Shown piece after piece: positions 46,233 through 55,271 of a DNA stretch of 64,000 nucleotides; the first letter of the stretch is position 1, and each line of letters begins with the position of its first letter. Origin of the DNA: Vibrio echinoideorum (GTDB taxonomy: Bacteria; Pseudomonadota; Gammaproteobacteria; Enterobacterales; Vibrionaceae). Under the pieces are notes generated by a model, which saw only the letters and a program-made list of their open reading frames with translations, ran no database searches and was not told the DNA's origin. Where the stretch lies: positions 1,240,001 through 1,304,000 of the forward strand of contig NZ_AP025484.1 in the NCBI RefSeq assembly GCF_024347455.1. The letters run 5' to 3'. The position numbers were made by a program, and so were the translations under genes.

Positions 46233-46563
46233 AACTCATTTCCTATAAAATCACTGCTCAATAAAGGGCTTATTTGAGTGCCCTCTTATTCTTTTTCTTG
46301 TTGTGACCCATAAATAAACAGCGCTATTGTTTGATGTTTATGTCCCTACTATTCAGGGCATTCCTCATCCAAAAAACACTGTTCATCAAGGTGCACATAT
46401 CAAGTCGCACATAGGTTAATTAAGTCTAGTAAGTAAATTGTCAGTAGCGACGCATATTTGGCAAAAGTGCTGTCAATTGTGTTGAAATAGTCGTTGAGTA
46501 GAAAATGGGAGGCAGGGATTGAAAGCAACTTGATCAAAGTGAATAATCGCCACCAAGATCAAA
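46233..46563. other. Intergenic stretch upstream of DUF4382
   Basis: About 330 bases without an ORF that has a ribosome site. It must hold the DUF4382 promoter. No strong palindrome was seen. Confidence 0.4.
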
Positions 46564-46606
46564 AAAGGCCGTTAAGACAGCCTGTTGCTGAACTTAAACG
46601 ACCTTT
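46564..46606. terminator. Imperfect hairpin, probably the DUF2999 terminator
   Basis: AAAAAGGCCGTTAAG pairs with CTTAAACGACCTTTT across a 14-16 base loop, with A and T runs at the ends. It lies 48 bases past the DUF2999 stop. Confidence 0.6.
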
Positions 46607-46653
46607 TCATTGAATGTGAATAAGCTAAGACGATATCAGCTCATTCAACTCAC

Positions 46654-46905
46654 TTATTTTTGAAGTTGCTCCTTAGCCGCTTCAACCTTAGAAAAATCTA
46701 GGCCAAGCTCTTCAACTGCTTCTTTGATTAGCGCAGGGTTTTGCATTACCTGACTCATCAGCATTTGAAGCTTATCTTGAGGTAATCCAAGCTGGCTGAT
46801 TGTCGCCATTGCTGCAAGAGGTTTCTCTGTCAGCGTCTTGAATATCTCGCTGATCTGCTCGTCGCTAATATTGTTCTCTTTCAACAGCGCTAGAATCGGG
46901 TTCAT
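46654..46905 (-). CDS. DUF2999 family protein (83 aa)
   Basis: Small cytosolic helical protein (NPILALLKENNISDEQISEIFKTLTEKPLAAMATISQLGLP) of the Vibrio DUF2999 family. The start is the ATG with AGGTAAAG upstream; the longer frame adds 16 residues without a ribosome site. Function unknown. It follows the YdcF-type gene by 88 bases on the same strand, so the two could share a transcript. Confidence 0.8.
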   Translation of the reverse strand: MNPILALLKENNISDEQISEIFKTLTEKPLAAMATISQLGLPQDKLQMLMSQVMQNPALIKEAVEELGLDFSKVEAAKEQLQK

Positions 46906-46992
46906 CACTTTACCTATAAAACACAAAATAAAAATAGAAGCGCAGTTTACCACCTCACGCTTCCTGATTGTACCAACAAGTGAAGCTTGGGC

Positions 46993-48090
46993 TTAACGAG
47001 ATTCCAATGGGTAAGAGCGGTAGCTCCACATACCATAGGTACGAAGAGCGTCACGGTAGATACCTAACAGTTCGCCACTGCTTGCATTTTTAAGACTTTC
47101 TAACGGCTTATCTGGGTAAGCAACCGTATCAAATGTGATTCCTTGAGGGCCAGTTTGCCAGCTCGCAATTTCAAACAGAGTTTGACCACGACGAACATGG
47201 CTCGCCGAGCTAATAATGGTCGCATGTTTAATATTATGACGAGCAAGCGCGTAACTACTGAACAATGCATTACCTACCGTACTAGTTGCATAGTTTTCTT
47301 CAATGATGCGGTCTTTACTCACCCCTTTTGAAATAAGCCAATTCGCCATCAACTTGCCTTCTGTCTTGTGGTTCTTAGGCACGCCACCCGTTAGCACAAT
47401 CATCGCATCCGGGTTGGCTTTGGACATTGCCAATGTGGTTTCAAGACGTTCAATCAAGATCTCATGCATGGAGCCATCAGGGTTAAGCGCGTAACCCAAA
47501 GTAACGATGGCGCCGTGATCGCTCAGTAGCCCTTTATCTGCCGATTCTTTCAACGGTGTTTCTAATACGCGATCGACCGTAGCAAAGATACGTTTGATGT
47601 CTTCGGCTTTGCCTTTGTTCAAGCTCTCAAGCTTCTCTATATGCTTGTTGGATTCACTGTCATTACCATCAAATCGTTGCCAAACCGCTAGATACGCATG
47701 AAGGTCGACATCGTCTGGCGCAACCGTCAGTGCTTGCTCAAACAACTCAATAGCTCGCTCTGCATTTTTATTATAGATCTGAGCGTTCGCTGCCGATATA
47801 AGCAAGTCAGTGCGGTAAGGCTCAAGCTTGTAGGCTTCTAACAATCGATTCGTCACAATTTCCATGTTGCTTGGCATTTTTGCCGTGAAGCCCGCGTGAG
47901 AAATTCTTGCTGGAGACTTAAATGCCTGCAGCGCATCATGCAGTAACTGATCGACGACTTGTCGCTTAGTCACCAACTGAGCGTAATCTGCTGAAGCTTC
48001 TACAGCACCATCGTTAGCAGCAAAAGAATAAGGAGTTGCGCTAAAAGCCAGCATGCCACCAAGAGCGAGGGCGATAATGTTCTTTTTCAT
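46993..48090 (-). CDS. ElyC/SanA/YdcF family protein (DUF218) with TPR-like N-terminus
   Basis: Exported or periplasmic protein of 365 residues. A signal peptide (to TPYSFAAN) is followed by helical repeats (about 80-160: ISAANAQIYNKNAERAIELFEQALTVAPDDVD) that look like TPRs. The C-terminal DUF218 domain has the VLTGGVPKNHKTEGKLMANWL and ISSASHVRRGQTLFEIA signatures. Family members act in envelope or peptidoglycan homeostasis. The role here is not defined. Confidence 0.82.
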   Translation of the reverse strand: MKKNIIALALGGMLAFSATPYSFAANDGAVEASADYAQLVTKRQVVDQLLHDALQAFKSPARISHAGFTAKMPSNMEIVTNRLLEAYKLEPYRTDLLISAANAQIYNKNAERAIELFEQALTVAPDDVDLHAYLAVWQRFDGNDSESNKHIEKLESLNKGKAEDIKRIFATVDRVLETPLKESADKGLLSDHGAIVTLGYALNPDGSMHEILIERLETTLAMSKANPDAMIVLTGGVPKNHKTEGKLMANWLISKGVSKDRIIEENYATSTVGNALFSSYALARHNIKHATIISSASHVRRGQTLFEIASWQTGPQGITFDTVAYPDKPLESLKNASSGELLGIYRDALRTYGMWSYRSYPLESR

Positions 48091-48526
48091 GGAAAGATCC
48101 TGTGTCGTTAAGTGTTCGCATCAGATTTGCTCCCCAATGTAAGCTCCTAGTATTAAAAAACCGTGAAGCGCACCAGAATCTACAGCGTTAATATTCATTT
48201 GTTGCATAAGATGTGGCTGCAGATCACGATTTTGTACGCCTAAACACGCTCACCAACCTAGCGAGTTATTGTATAACAATGATGTCACTGACTATTTTCG
48301 AATATCTAGCTTCTAACTCACACGCCTCCCCCATCATAATCGACACTTACACACTCGATTTTAGACTTACCATCGACATGAAAGCTCACATATAAACACA
48401 TACTTTCAGTTACTTAAGGTTCTCAACCCCAAATAGATTCACGCCAACTTCTTCCCACATACGGAAGTTCAATCACCACTCGTTTCAAAAAAACAGGTTA
48501 ATTTTCATATAATTCACAATCAATTA
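48091..48526. other. Intergenic stretch between the YdcF-type gene and GST
   Basis: About 435 bases with no ORF that has both a start site and conserved look. It holds the promoters of the two divergent genes. Confidence 0.4.
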
Positions 48527-48542
48527 TTGAACGATCGTTCAA
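48527..48542 (+). promoter_or_regulatory. 16-bp perfect palindrome, probable TetR-type operator for GST
   Basis: TTGAACGATCGTTCAA is a perfect palindrome 40 bases before the GST start, in the expected promoter region. Such symmetric sites are typical for dimeric repressors. No repressor gene lies next to it. Confidence 0.65.
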
Positions 48543-48581
48543 GTGGTGTTTTAATGAATGTCCAATACAAGGAGTTACCCC

Positions 48582-49256
48582 ATGCTTAAGTTTTATTTTC
48601 ACCAGACACCAAACCCAATGAAAATTGCACTGTTTCTAGAAGAGACAGGCTTAGATTTTGAACTTGTCCCTGTTGATACTTTAAAGGGTGAGCAGCACAC
48701 TCCGGAATTTCGTTTGATTAACCCGAATGGAAAAACGCCGGCGATTGAAGATGACGGACAACGTGTATTCGACTCTAACGCTATCCTTCTTTACCTATCA
48801 GAGAAGACAGGCAAGCTAGCGGGCCAGCCAGAAGACAGAGCTGAACTGCTATCTTGGATGATGTTCATCGCGAGTGGTCTTGGTCCATATTCTGGCCAAT
48901 CGGTACACTTCCGTCATGCTGCGCCAGCAGGCCTAGACTACGCCGTGAACCGTTACCTGCGTGAAGCACAACGTCACTATGAAGTGTTAGAAAAGCATAT
49001 GGAAGGTCGTGATTTTTTCGTCGGAAATGAGTACACCATTGTCGATGTCGCGGCATGGGGTTGGATTGATAAAGCACCTTTTGTTCTTGGTGAAGAAGGC
49101 CTAGAACCTTACCCGAACTTAAAGCGTTGGTTTGATACAATCAACAGCCGCCCTGCCGCACTGCGCGCGCGTGAAATCGGCAAAGGCATTGAGTTTAAGA
49201 GCGAACGTGATGAAGAGGCGCTTAGAGCGTTATTCCCGTCTAACTTCGCTGAATAA
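48582..49256 (+). CDS. Glutathione S-transferase (YfcG/Ure2-like)
   Basis: Cytosolic enzyme of 224 residues. N-terminal thioredoxin fold (YFHQTPNPMKIALFLEETGLDFELVPVDTLKGEQHTPEFRLINPNGKTPAI) with the glutathione-contacting region ending DSNAILLYLSEKTGKL. Helical C-terminal domain with VGNEYTIVDVAAWGWI. Closest to YfcG-type disulfide-bond oxidoreductases. AAGGAG precedes the ATG, and an upstream palindrome suggests a repressor responding to electrophiles. A second copy's 3' end survives at 53223. Confidence 0.9.
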   Translation: MLKFYFHQTPNPMKIALFLEETGLDFELVPVDTLKGEQHTPEFRLINPNGKTPAIEDDGQRVFDSNAILLYLSEKTGKLAGQPEDRAELLSWMMFIASGLGPYSGQSVHFRHAAPAGLDYAVNRYLREAQRHYEVLEKHMEGRDFFVGNEYTIVDVAAWGWIDKAPFVLGEEGLEPYPNLKRWFDTINSRPAALRAREIGKGIEFKSERDEEALRALFPSNFAE

Positions 49257-49290
49257 CAGTAACAGTAATAGTAATAGTAATAGTAACAAT
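49254..49290 (+). repeat. Hexanucleotide microsatellite after GST
   Basis: Units TAACAG then TAATAG repeat about six times from the GST stop codon on. Pure short repeats right at a gene end can vary in length without effect on the protein. Confidence 0.85.
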
Positions 49291-49407
49291 AACTCTATTA
49301 CTGACACTCACCAGTCAAGCGTGCAAAACATGAATACGAAGCTCAGTTCCGTACTGAGCCGCATTGTCAAAACAGAGCTTGATTGGTGAGTTAAGCTCGT
49401 TCTTCTA

Positions 49408-49581
49408 TTAAGTTCGTCCGTTATAAAGTTCGCCTGTTATAAAGCAATCCTTATCTATTTCCTTTAAAGCCTTTAGAGGCAGTACCGATTCTCGATTTAA
49501 ACGTGTAGAAACAGACGTTGCGCGAATACGACCAACCACTGTCCAGAAAATAATAAATTGAGTAATGAGTAAGGTCAGCAT
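49408..49581 (-). CDS. Possible small membrane protein (57 aa)
   Basis: Short ORF MLTLLITQFIIFWTVVGRIRATSV... with a hydrophobic N-terminus and a charged, more ordinary C-terminal part. GAGG lies 10-11 bases before the ATG, which is a bit far. It sits alone in a 690-base gap. A 16-base direct repeat (AAGTTCGCC...GTTATA, two units) overlaps its 3' end. No family recognised. Confidence 0.4.
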   Translation of the reverse strand: MLTLLITQFIIFWTVVGRIRATSVSTRLNRESVLPLKALKEIDKDCFITGELYNGRT

Positions 49582-49944
49582 CTTAAAAGAACCTCATATC
49601 TAACGGCTTTGACTGCTTGGTTTTTCGCCTTTTATGGATATAAATAAACACTAATTTTATAACTATGATTGTCATGACTAACTCGATGAAGAACAAAGGA
49701 GCGCTTATTCTACAAATTGAATGACATCAGACATCACAGAAGGCTTACATATCAGTTATAAAAATATAAACAAAAAATAAAGTAATACCTATCAATAACT
49801 TGTTACTAAAAACCATATCAACAATGTTTATTGAAATCAAAAAAGACTTCTATTCATTTCTCGTATTATAAAACGATAATCGTTTGATGATACACACACT
49901 CAAGCAACTATGCACAATAACGGCTCATCACAATTGAGGTCGTT

Positions 49945-50493
49945 ATGCCGAACTTTCTAGTCCACATCTTTAATACACTAAAGCAATATGACTTGCTGCT
50001 TGCCCTTGTATTTATTTTTGCCTATTGGCTTCTCAAGCGCTTTATTTCGACGACTGTTATCAACCTTGCACAGGTAAAGTCTGTCGCGTCGACACGCACA
50101 ATGTTCATCATTCGCTGCTTCAACATTTTCTCGTTCATACTGTTGTTTGCAACCTATATCATCGTGAGTGGGATTGGCTATGGGAACTTCACCATTTTCA
50201 TCTCGTCCTTGGTGACCGTTTTTGGCGTCGCTTTCATCGCCCAATGGTCAATTCTGAGCAATATCACCACGAGCTTTCTGATCTTCTTCGTATTCCCTTA
50301 CCGAATTGGCGATTCAATAATTGTTGCAGATGGTGATGATATCGAAGGAAAGATCCTCGAGATTAAGATGTTTCATACTCTAATCAAGCACCCAAGCGGC
50401 AACTTAATTGCTTACCCTAATTCTCTGCTGTTGCAGAAAAGCGTAACCAAGGTATTAAAGAAGAACACTCCACGAATAGAAAGGCCTCGGTAA
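49945..50493 (+). CDS. Small MscS family mechanosensitive channel
   Basis: Inner-membrane channel protein of 182 residues: three helices, the pore-lining MscS segment (VTVFGVAFIAQWSILSNITTSFLIFF) and the start of the beta domain (YRIGDSIIVADGDDIEGKILEIKMFHTLIKHPSGNLIAYPNSLLLQKSVTKV). It is shorter than E. coli MscS (286), ending soon after the beta domain, so the vestibule is reduced. Should open at high membrane tension. A hairpin follows the stop. Confidence 0.9.
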   Translation: MPNFLVHIFNTLKQYDLLLALVFIFAYWLLKRFISTTVINLAQVKSVASTRTMFIIRCFNIFSFILLFATYIIVSGIGYGNFTIFISSLVTVFGVAFIAQWSILSNITTSFLIFFVFPYRIGDSIIVADGDDIEGKILEIKMFHTLIKHPSGNLIAYPNSLLLQKSVTKVLKKNTPRIERPR

Positions 50494-50503
50494 CCGAGGC
50501 CTT
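50481..50503. terminator. Hairpin after the MscS gene
   Basis: Stem AAGGCCTCGG / CCGAGGCCTT with a TAA loop. The T run is weak (ATCATG) on the plus side and stronger on the minus side. Confidence 0.6.
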
Positions 50504-50625
50504 ATCATGTAATAGAGAAACGAAACGCGCTAGTTAGCTTTTGATTGCAGTACCTAGTGCGATTGCTATTTCCAGTGCGGCTGCTAATTCTAGTGCTACC
50601 GCTTTTATCTACTTTTTAACTTTCA

Positions 50626-52170
50626 CTATTTACCGTCAACGTCGAGTTTGACGCCCTGAAGTTGTTCAATCAGTTTGTCTAGATTACTGTCAAAGAACAA
50701 CGGACCAGCTAGCGTCAATGCAGTCGGTGAAGAGGTATTTTGTGTCGCTTGCAGATACAGCTCTTTGGCACCCGTGATATGGCCACGTGCCTCTTCTGCT
50801 TTAGCCATTAAAAGGTAAGTCAAAGGGGTATGTTGATTGTAAGGAATCGACAACAAAATCTGTAACGCCTTATCAGGATCACTTTGAGACAGTGCTAATA
50901 TTGCGTTCGCTTCACAAACACGAGGATTGTTTCCTAGCTTAAGAATGGCAGACAAAGACGAGGAATATTGCTCGTTCAACGCCTTAATTCTAGGTTGAAT
51001 ATTTTCCTCATCTTTAGAGAAAACCGCCAGCACTTCACTTATGTAGCTCACCGAAATAGCATAAGCGTTATCCGGAGCCAGTGTTCTGGCCTCTCGAAAA
51101 TACTTAAGCGCCATATCAAAATCCACGGTGCTATAAGAAACCCCGGTCGCAGACATCAACGCCTTGACCGATTCTTTATCCTGTGGGAACACAGAAATAT
51201 TGCGCCGTAACTCTTCTTCAGGTACATCGATATACATAGCACGCAATAGATCGTCGATCATCGTTGGAAACGTTTCATGGAAACGAGCAAAGTTGGTGGA
51301 ATAACGGCGATTCAAATGCACGCCTCCCGACGCTCGGTTAACATACTTCACCAATAAACGAGTTTTCTTGCCGTCACTGCTTTTCGCCGTTGAGATATTA
51401 AACTCAATCGCGGCCAACTTCTTGTGCTCATCAGACTTAACCACTCTGATATTGCTATAAAAACCAATATGTTCAATTAGTTTAATTACGATTCCATAGA
51501 GCTCGGGTTGCGCCTTAACTTCTTCCGTTACATTCAGTACAACATAACGAAATTCATAATGACTTAATGAGTGAGTCGAGCTTGCTTGCGAAGGGCTTTG
51601 TTTGTTCTGAGAAAACCATATATATGATGATTGTAAAACGATAACAACCGCCAAAAACGTCAGTATGTAATGCAACTTTCTACTTCTTGGCGAATTTTCT
51701 GATGGCTTTACATATCCCTCTTCCCGGCCTCCTCTTTCGACAAATTCTTGGGTTTCAGGCGTTGATTGGCGTTCATTAACATCAAGCTGATCTGGTTTTT
51801 GGAGAGTTGGTTTTTGGAAATCAGGTTTTTGGAGCTCTACTTTCTCAACTCTCACTTCACCATCAAATCGGTAACCACGTTTTGGAACCGTAACAATATA
51901 ACTGCTTGTCCTTTTGCTCTGTGTTTTCAGAACTTTTCGTAGTTCAAATACCGCTTGTGTGACAACTTGATCGGTTAATATACTGCCATTCCAAACCTCT
52001 TCAATTAACTCATCACGCGTATGAGTCAACCCCGGGTTCAAACATAAGAACTCAAGCAATTTAGTGAGGCGGTTATCAATCGTAATACACGAATCTGCAA
52101 ACTGAATCTGCCCTTCGTTAGGCATAAACTGCCACTCATCTACGATAAAACTGATGTTTTTCTCAAGCAT
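50626..52170 (-). CDS. ToxR/CadC-like membrane transcription regulator with TPR region
   Basis: One-component regulator of 514 residues. The N-terminal winged-helix DNA-binding domain (about 1-110) has TRDELIEEVWNGSILTDQVVTQAVFELRKVL and VPKRGYRF. A proline-lysine-rich linker with repeats of LQKPD/FQKPT follows. A single membrane helix (YILTFLAVVIVLQSSYIWF) is at about 175-193. The periplasmic part ends in helical repeats. It senses across the inner membrane. Divergent from the outer-membrane barrel gene at 52661, its probable target. Confidence 0.88.
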   Translation of the reverse strand: MLEKNISFIVDEWQFMPNEGQIQFADSCITIDNRLTKLLEFLCLNPGLTHTRDELIEEVWNGSILTDQVVTQAVFELRKVLKTQSKRTSSYIVTVPKRGYRFDGEVRVEKVELQKPDFQKPTLQKPDQLDVNERQSTPETQEFVERGGREEGYVKPSENSPRSRKLHYILTFLAVVIVLQSSYIWFSQNKQSPSQASSTHSLSHYEFRYVVLNVTEEVKAQPELYGIVIKLIEHIGFYSNIRVVKSDEHKKLAAIEFNISTAKSSDGKKTRLLVKYVNRASGGVHLNRRYSTNFARFHETFPTMIDDLLRAMYIDVPEEELRRNISVFPQDKESVKALMSATGVSYSTVDFDMALKYFREARTLAPDNAYAISVSYISEVLAVFSKDEENIQPRIKALNEQYSSSLSAILKLGNNPRVCEANAILALSQSDPDKALQILLSIPYNQHTPLTYLLMAKAEEARGHITGAKELYLQATQNTSSPTALTLAGPLFFDSNLDKLIEQLQGVKLDVDGK

Positions 52171-52428
52171 TCACGTTCACTCACTCTTTATGGCTCTTCT
52201 TATCGTCTAAACATAGCTTCAATCCAATGATTTTGCTGATAATTTCGACCGGTTGTGTGTGATTTTTCACAATTTTCGTGTCAGCAGACATCGTTCACAT
52301 GCATTTCCATAAAATTCACGGCGGTTATCGTGAAAACCCAGAACAAGAAAAAATTAATACGAGTAACCTTAAAATTTTTTCAATTAAAATTGAGCCTAAC
52401 TAGCTGTAATAATTAACTTTATATTTTC
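52171..52428. other. Shared upstream region of regulator and barrel gene
   Basis: About 260 bases with no ORF that has a ribosome site. It is AT-rich and likely carries operators for the membrane regulator. Confidence 0.4.
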
Positions 52429-52457
52429 TTGACATTGAAGTTATGAAACTTTATGAA
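52429..52457 (+). promoter_or_regulatory. Probable promoter of the barrel gene
   Basis: TTGACA, 17 bases, TATGAA. The -35 is perfect and the spacing optimal. It predicts a long leader of about 200 bases before the ATG at 52661. Confidence 0.65.
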
Positions 52458-52551
52458 CTGGTGAGCTTTACGTTATGTCAGCGAATCATAAAATCTGCAT
52501 GATAGCTCCACACCGCAAGTGAGGGGCGACATGCAAACGAGAGAAAGGCAT

Positions 52552-52628
52552 AACGTTCCCTGTAATCACTTGCAATAAGGACATAAGAATTGATGTAGAC
52601 ACATCACCCGCTGACGGACTAGGGAACA
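52552..52628 (+). promoter_or_regulatory. Long structured 5' leader
   Basis: Within the leader AACGTTCCCT near 52552 can pair with AGGGAACATT near 52620, bringing the ends of a 75-base loop together. This may regulate translation or bind a small RNA. Weakly supported. Confidence 0.35.
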
Positions 52629-52660
52629 TTAGTTAACCTTTATATTAAGAGCTTTAAACC

Positions 52661-53140
52661 ATGAAACTGAACAAATTTATTCTTCCTATCACTGCTATCT
52701 TCTTTGTAACTCAAGCAAGCGCTGACCCATACATTGGTGCTAGCTACCTATATTCTGAGTACCAAGCTGAAAGCGACAATACAGATTTCAGTGATGAGAA
52801 TAGCGGCTACAGCCTTTACATAGGCTATCAAATTAACGACCTACTATCGGTTGAAGCTGGATACGCGGACTTTGTTGATACACACAAAGATTTCGAACAC
52901 ATCTATTCAGATGCATGGTTAGCAAGTACAAAACTAACACTACCTATTACGATTTTTGACGTATACGGTCGTCTAGGTATCGGTCACTTCCAAAGTAACC
53001 TAGGTGATACAGACGACATTTACTACGGCGTGGGTACGGGTGTTACTCTAGGTCCTGTTCGTGTTGCACTGGAATACACAATGTACGAAGCAAAAATCGT
53101 AGACAACAGCTACGCACTAAGCGCTGAATTTCGCTTCTAA
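52661..53140 (+). CDS. Outer-membrane beta-barrel protein (OMP_b-brl type)
   Basis: Small barrel of 159 residues. The signal peptide ends at TQASA. Eight amphipathic strands are visible (PYIGASYLYSEYQAE, SLYIGYQINDLLSVEAGYADF, TLPITIFDVYGRLGIGHF, VALEYTMYEAK). The last residue is Phe (SAEFRF), as needed for barrel assembly. Role unknown; may be osmo- or bile-responsive. It faces the ToxR/CadC-like regulator gene. Confidence 0.85.
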   Translation: MKLNKFILPITAIFFVTQASADPYIGASYLYSEYQAESDNTDFSDENSGYSLYIGYQINDLLSVEAGYADFVDTHKDFEHIYSDAWLASTKLTLPITIFDVYGRLGIGHFQSNLGDTDDIYYGVGTGVTLGPVRVALEYTMYEAKIVDNSYALSAEFRF

Positions 53141-53190
53141 TAAGGTAAACATTAAGGCTCCCTAGCCTTCCCTACACAATGAACACCATC

Positions 53191-53220
53191 AAGCCTCTGA
53201 CATGACATCAGGGGCTTTTT
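53191..53220 (+). terminator. Terminator after the barrel gene
   Basis: Stem AAGCCTCTGA / TCAGGGGCTT (one G-U pair) with a seven-base loop, then a T run. It abuts the GST remnant. Confidence 0.85.
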
Positions 53221-53222
53221 GC

Positions 53223-53294
53223 GTTGAATTTAAAACCGAACGTGATGAAGAAGCGAAACGAGCTCTGTTTCCTTCGAATTATGCGAAAGACTAA
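53223..53294 (+). pseudogene. 3' remnant of a second GST gene
   Basis: The 23 residues VEFKTERDEEAKRALFPSN then YAKD and stop match the C-terminus of the GST at 48582 (IEFKSERDEEALRALFPSN, FAE). No start or rest of the gene is seen. It starts directly after the barrel terminator, so a recombination joint is likely here. Confidence 0.85.
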
Positions 53295-53333
53295 GTAAGG
53301 TCGGTTAATCTTTCAATCTGATTTTTTGGTAAG

Positions 53334-54098
53334 TTAAGATCCTTGCTCAATAGCAATAATCTGTAGAACAATATCTACCATAGTTGCGCCCAATACTCTT
53401 ACAATTAATGAATAGATACGAAAGGACAAACTTAAATAGTAGCCAAACTCAATATCAACCGATGTATCGTCGAGCTCATACATGGTTACTGATGCATTCA
53501 CATCGATATTGCCGTTGGTCCAACCCAGAGCGTTTTCGAATACACTGTCGTAACCTGAATCTAAGAAATAGGTAAAGTCACCGCGATAGTACATGTTACC
53601 AAATGGCACCAAAATACCCGCTTCTAGGTCAAAACCGTCGCTTGCATCACCACTTGAATAATTAGCACCCACGTTCCACGCACCAAATCCAGCATCAGCG
53701 ACGTAGTTACCACCGACCGTAAGATTGTCGTAGTCCCCAGAGATATTCCACTCACCGTCAATAACAACGTTATTTGATACATTGTATTGGCCAGAAAGAG
53801 TCATAGCATCACTAGTTTCATCATAACCATCAATTCCGAGCTGTTTATAACCGACGCTTACACTCGCTTTATCGTTAATACCATATGTACCTTCAACGGA
53901 GAGTAGATCTAAATCTTCAATGGTTTCGTATCCAGCTTTAATGTTACTTTGAACATTTCGGACATCTTGACTGTGGTAGTTTTTATCAATAGATAAGTCT
54001 TTCTCTGAATGTTATTTTTTATTCATATCACTGGCCGAAACTGCACCAGAAAAAGAAAGAACGAATAGATAAGATAGTGTAACTAATTGTATTTTCAT
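53334..54098 (-). pseudogene. Outer-membrane barrel gene with early nonsense codon
   Basis: A good signal peptide (MKIQLVTLSYLFVLSFSGAVSAS) begins at 54098. The frame meets TAA at 54012-54014, after DMNKK. The same frame then runs on for over 220 codons of barrel-like sequence (SIDKNYHSQDVRNV, LDLLSVEGTYGINDKASVSVGYKQLG, MTLSGQYNVSNNVVIDGEWN, GAWNVGANYSSGD, GNMYYRGDFTYF, VDIEFGYYLS). The last 30 codons look unlike a barrel end (IVRVLGATMVDIVLQIIAI) and no terminal aromatic is seen, so a second lesion near the 3' end is likely. As read it makes no barrel. Confidence 0.75.
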
Positions 54099-54330
54099 TT
54101 TATTCCAAAGTTTAAATTAACGCCTACTATGGCAAGATTGAAGTTGGGCTATTAATCCATTAATTTAGCCGCTAGGTTATAAACTGTAAATTAAAGGTCG
54201 TTAATTAAAAAAATATAAACAATGAAATTTAGGCCATAAGAGGCCAAGCCATACTTTAGGTAAATATGGTCTCTTATTTATGATTCTATCTTTCTAGATT
54301 AAATTTGTTTTGAAGCGGTTTTACATCAAA

Positions 54331-55197
54331 TTATTTTTCTACGGCACCACTCAGTGTTTTTCCTAACCGAAAATTAATAATCTTGTGAGAAATTGCATTG
54401 TCTTGGTAATGCAATTCCGACATATCGACAATATTGTTGTAAGAGACAATAACTTGGCCATCTTGCTCTACTACTAATACTTTTTGGCCAAAAGCGTCTA
54501 AACCAATGCTTGGGAAGTCGGTCATCGCTTTCGCTCCTGGGGCTGGACCACCAAATACAAGTAAGGTTGCATTAGGCAAGGTTTCACCGATCGCTTCAGC
54601 GCGTTCTTTGAAGTCCCAGTTAATAAACCAAACCGTGTCATCTTGGTCCAGCACATCTCTTTTAATATTGACTAAGGTTGTTTCAAAATCATAGTCTGAA
54701 ACCAGTGTTTCTATACCGTACCCTTCTGTTAAACCCTCACTTTCAACTGGAGTGACATTGTCTAAACCTCTAACCAAACTTGTCGTTGCTTCTGCATAAC
54801 GAGTAAGTGCGTCACTGTCCGTAATGGCATGCCTCTTTTGAATAAACTGTGCGTCTGTATAAACCGCTTTTTGTGCATCGTTTTCGACATAATTCAAAAC
54901 ACGAAAAGGCAGGTCTAACCCAACTTGCAGGTCATCTTTTAATAACTGAGTATTGAGCACATCGTCGGTATAAAGATCGACACGGCTTGGAGCTAAATAC
55001 TCATCGGCTTGTCCAGCTAATCGAGAATGATCGATGGTTAAGATTTTTTCAAACTGTTGTTCTTGCGCATTCGCATCAACAATCAAAACACTTTCATCAA
55101 CGGCATTTAACTTAGATTCATGAACAATAGGATCGACCGTTGTTTCACAACCCATCATTGGCAAAACTAATAAAATAATCAAAGACAGTTTTTTCAT
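54331..55197 (-). CDS. DUF302 lipoprotein (two DUF302 repeats)
   Basis: Lipoprotein of 288 residues with lipobox MMGC. Two DUF302 repeats: one at about 50-150 (FEKILTIDHSRLAGQADEYLAPSRV) and one at about 165-275 (LLVFGGPAPGAKAMTDFPSIGLDAFGQKVLVVEQDGQVIVSYNN). The function of DUF302 is unknown; domains of this type occur in envelope proteins. GAGG precedes the ATG. It is last in a leftward group with the genes at 55272 and 55867. Confidence 0.8.
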   Translation of the reverse strand: MKKLSLIILLVLPMMGCETTVDPIVHESKLNAVDESVLIVDANAQEQQFEKILTIDHSRLAGQADEYLAPSRVDLYTDDVLNTQLLKDDLQVGLDLPFRVLNYVENDAQKAVYTDAQFIQKRHAITDSDALTRYAEATTSLVRGLDNVTPVESEGLTEGYGIETLVSDYDFETTLVNIKRDVLDQDDTVWFINWDFKERAEAIGETLPNATLLVFGGPAPGAKAMTDFPSIGLDAFGQKVLVVEQDGQVIVSYNNIVDMSELHYQDNAISHKIINFRLGKTLSGAVEK

Positions 55198-55271
55198 TAA
55201 TAACCTCTTCTAGAATGTCGCTCTAGTGACGATAGGATGTTGCTATTCGGGCGTTGCCGACCGTAGTTAGC

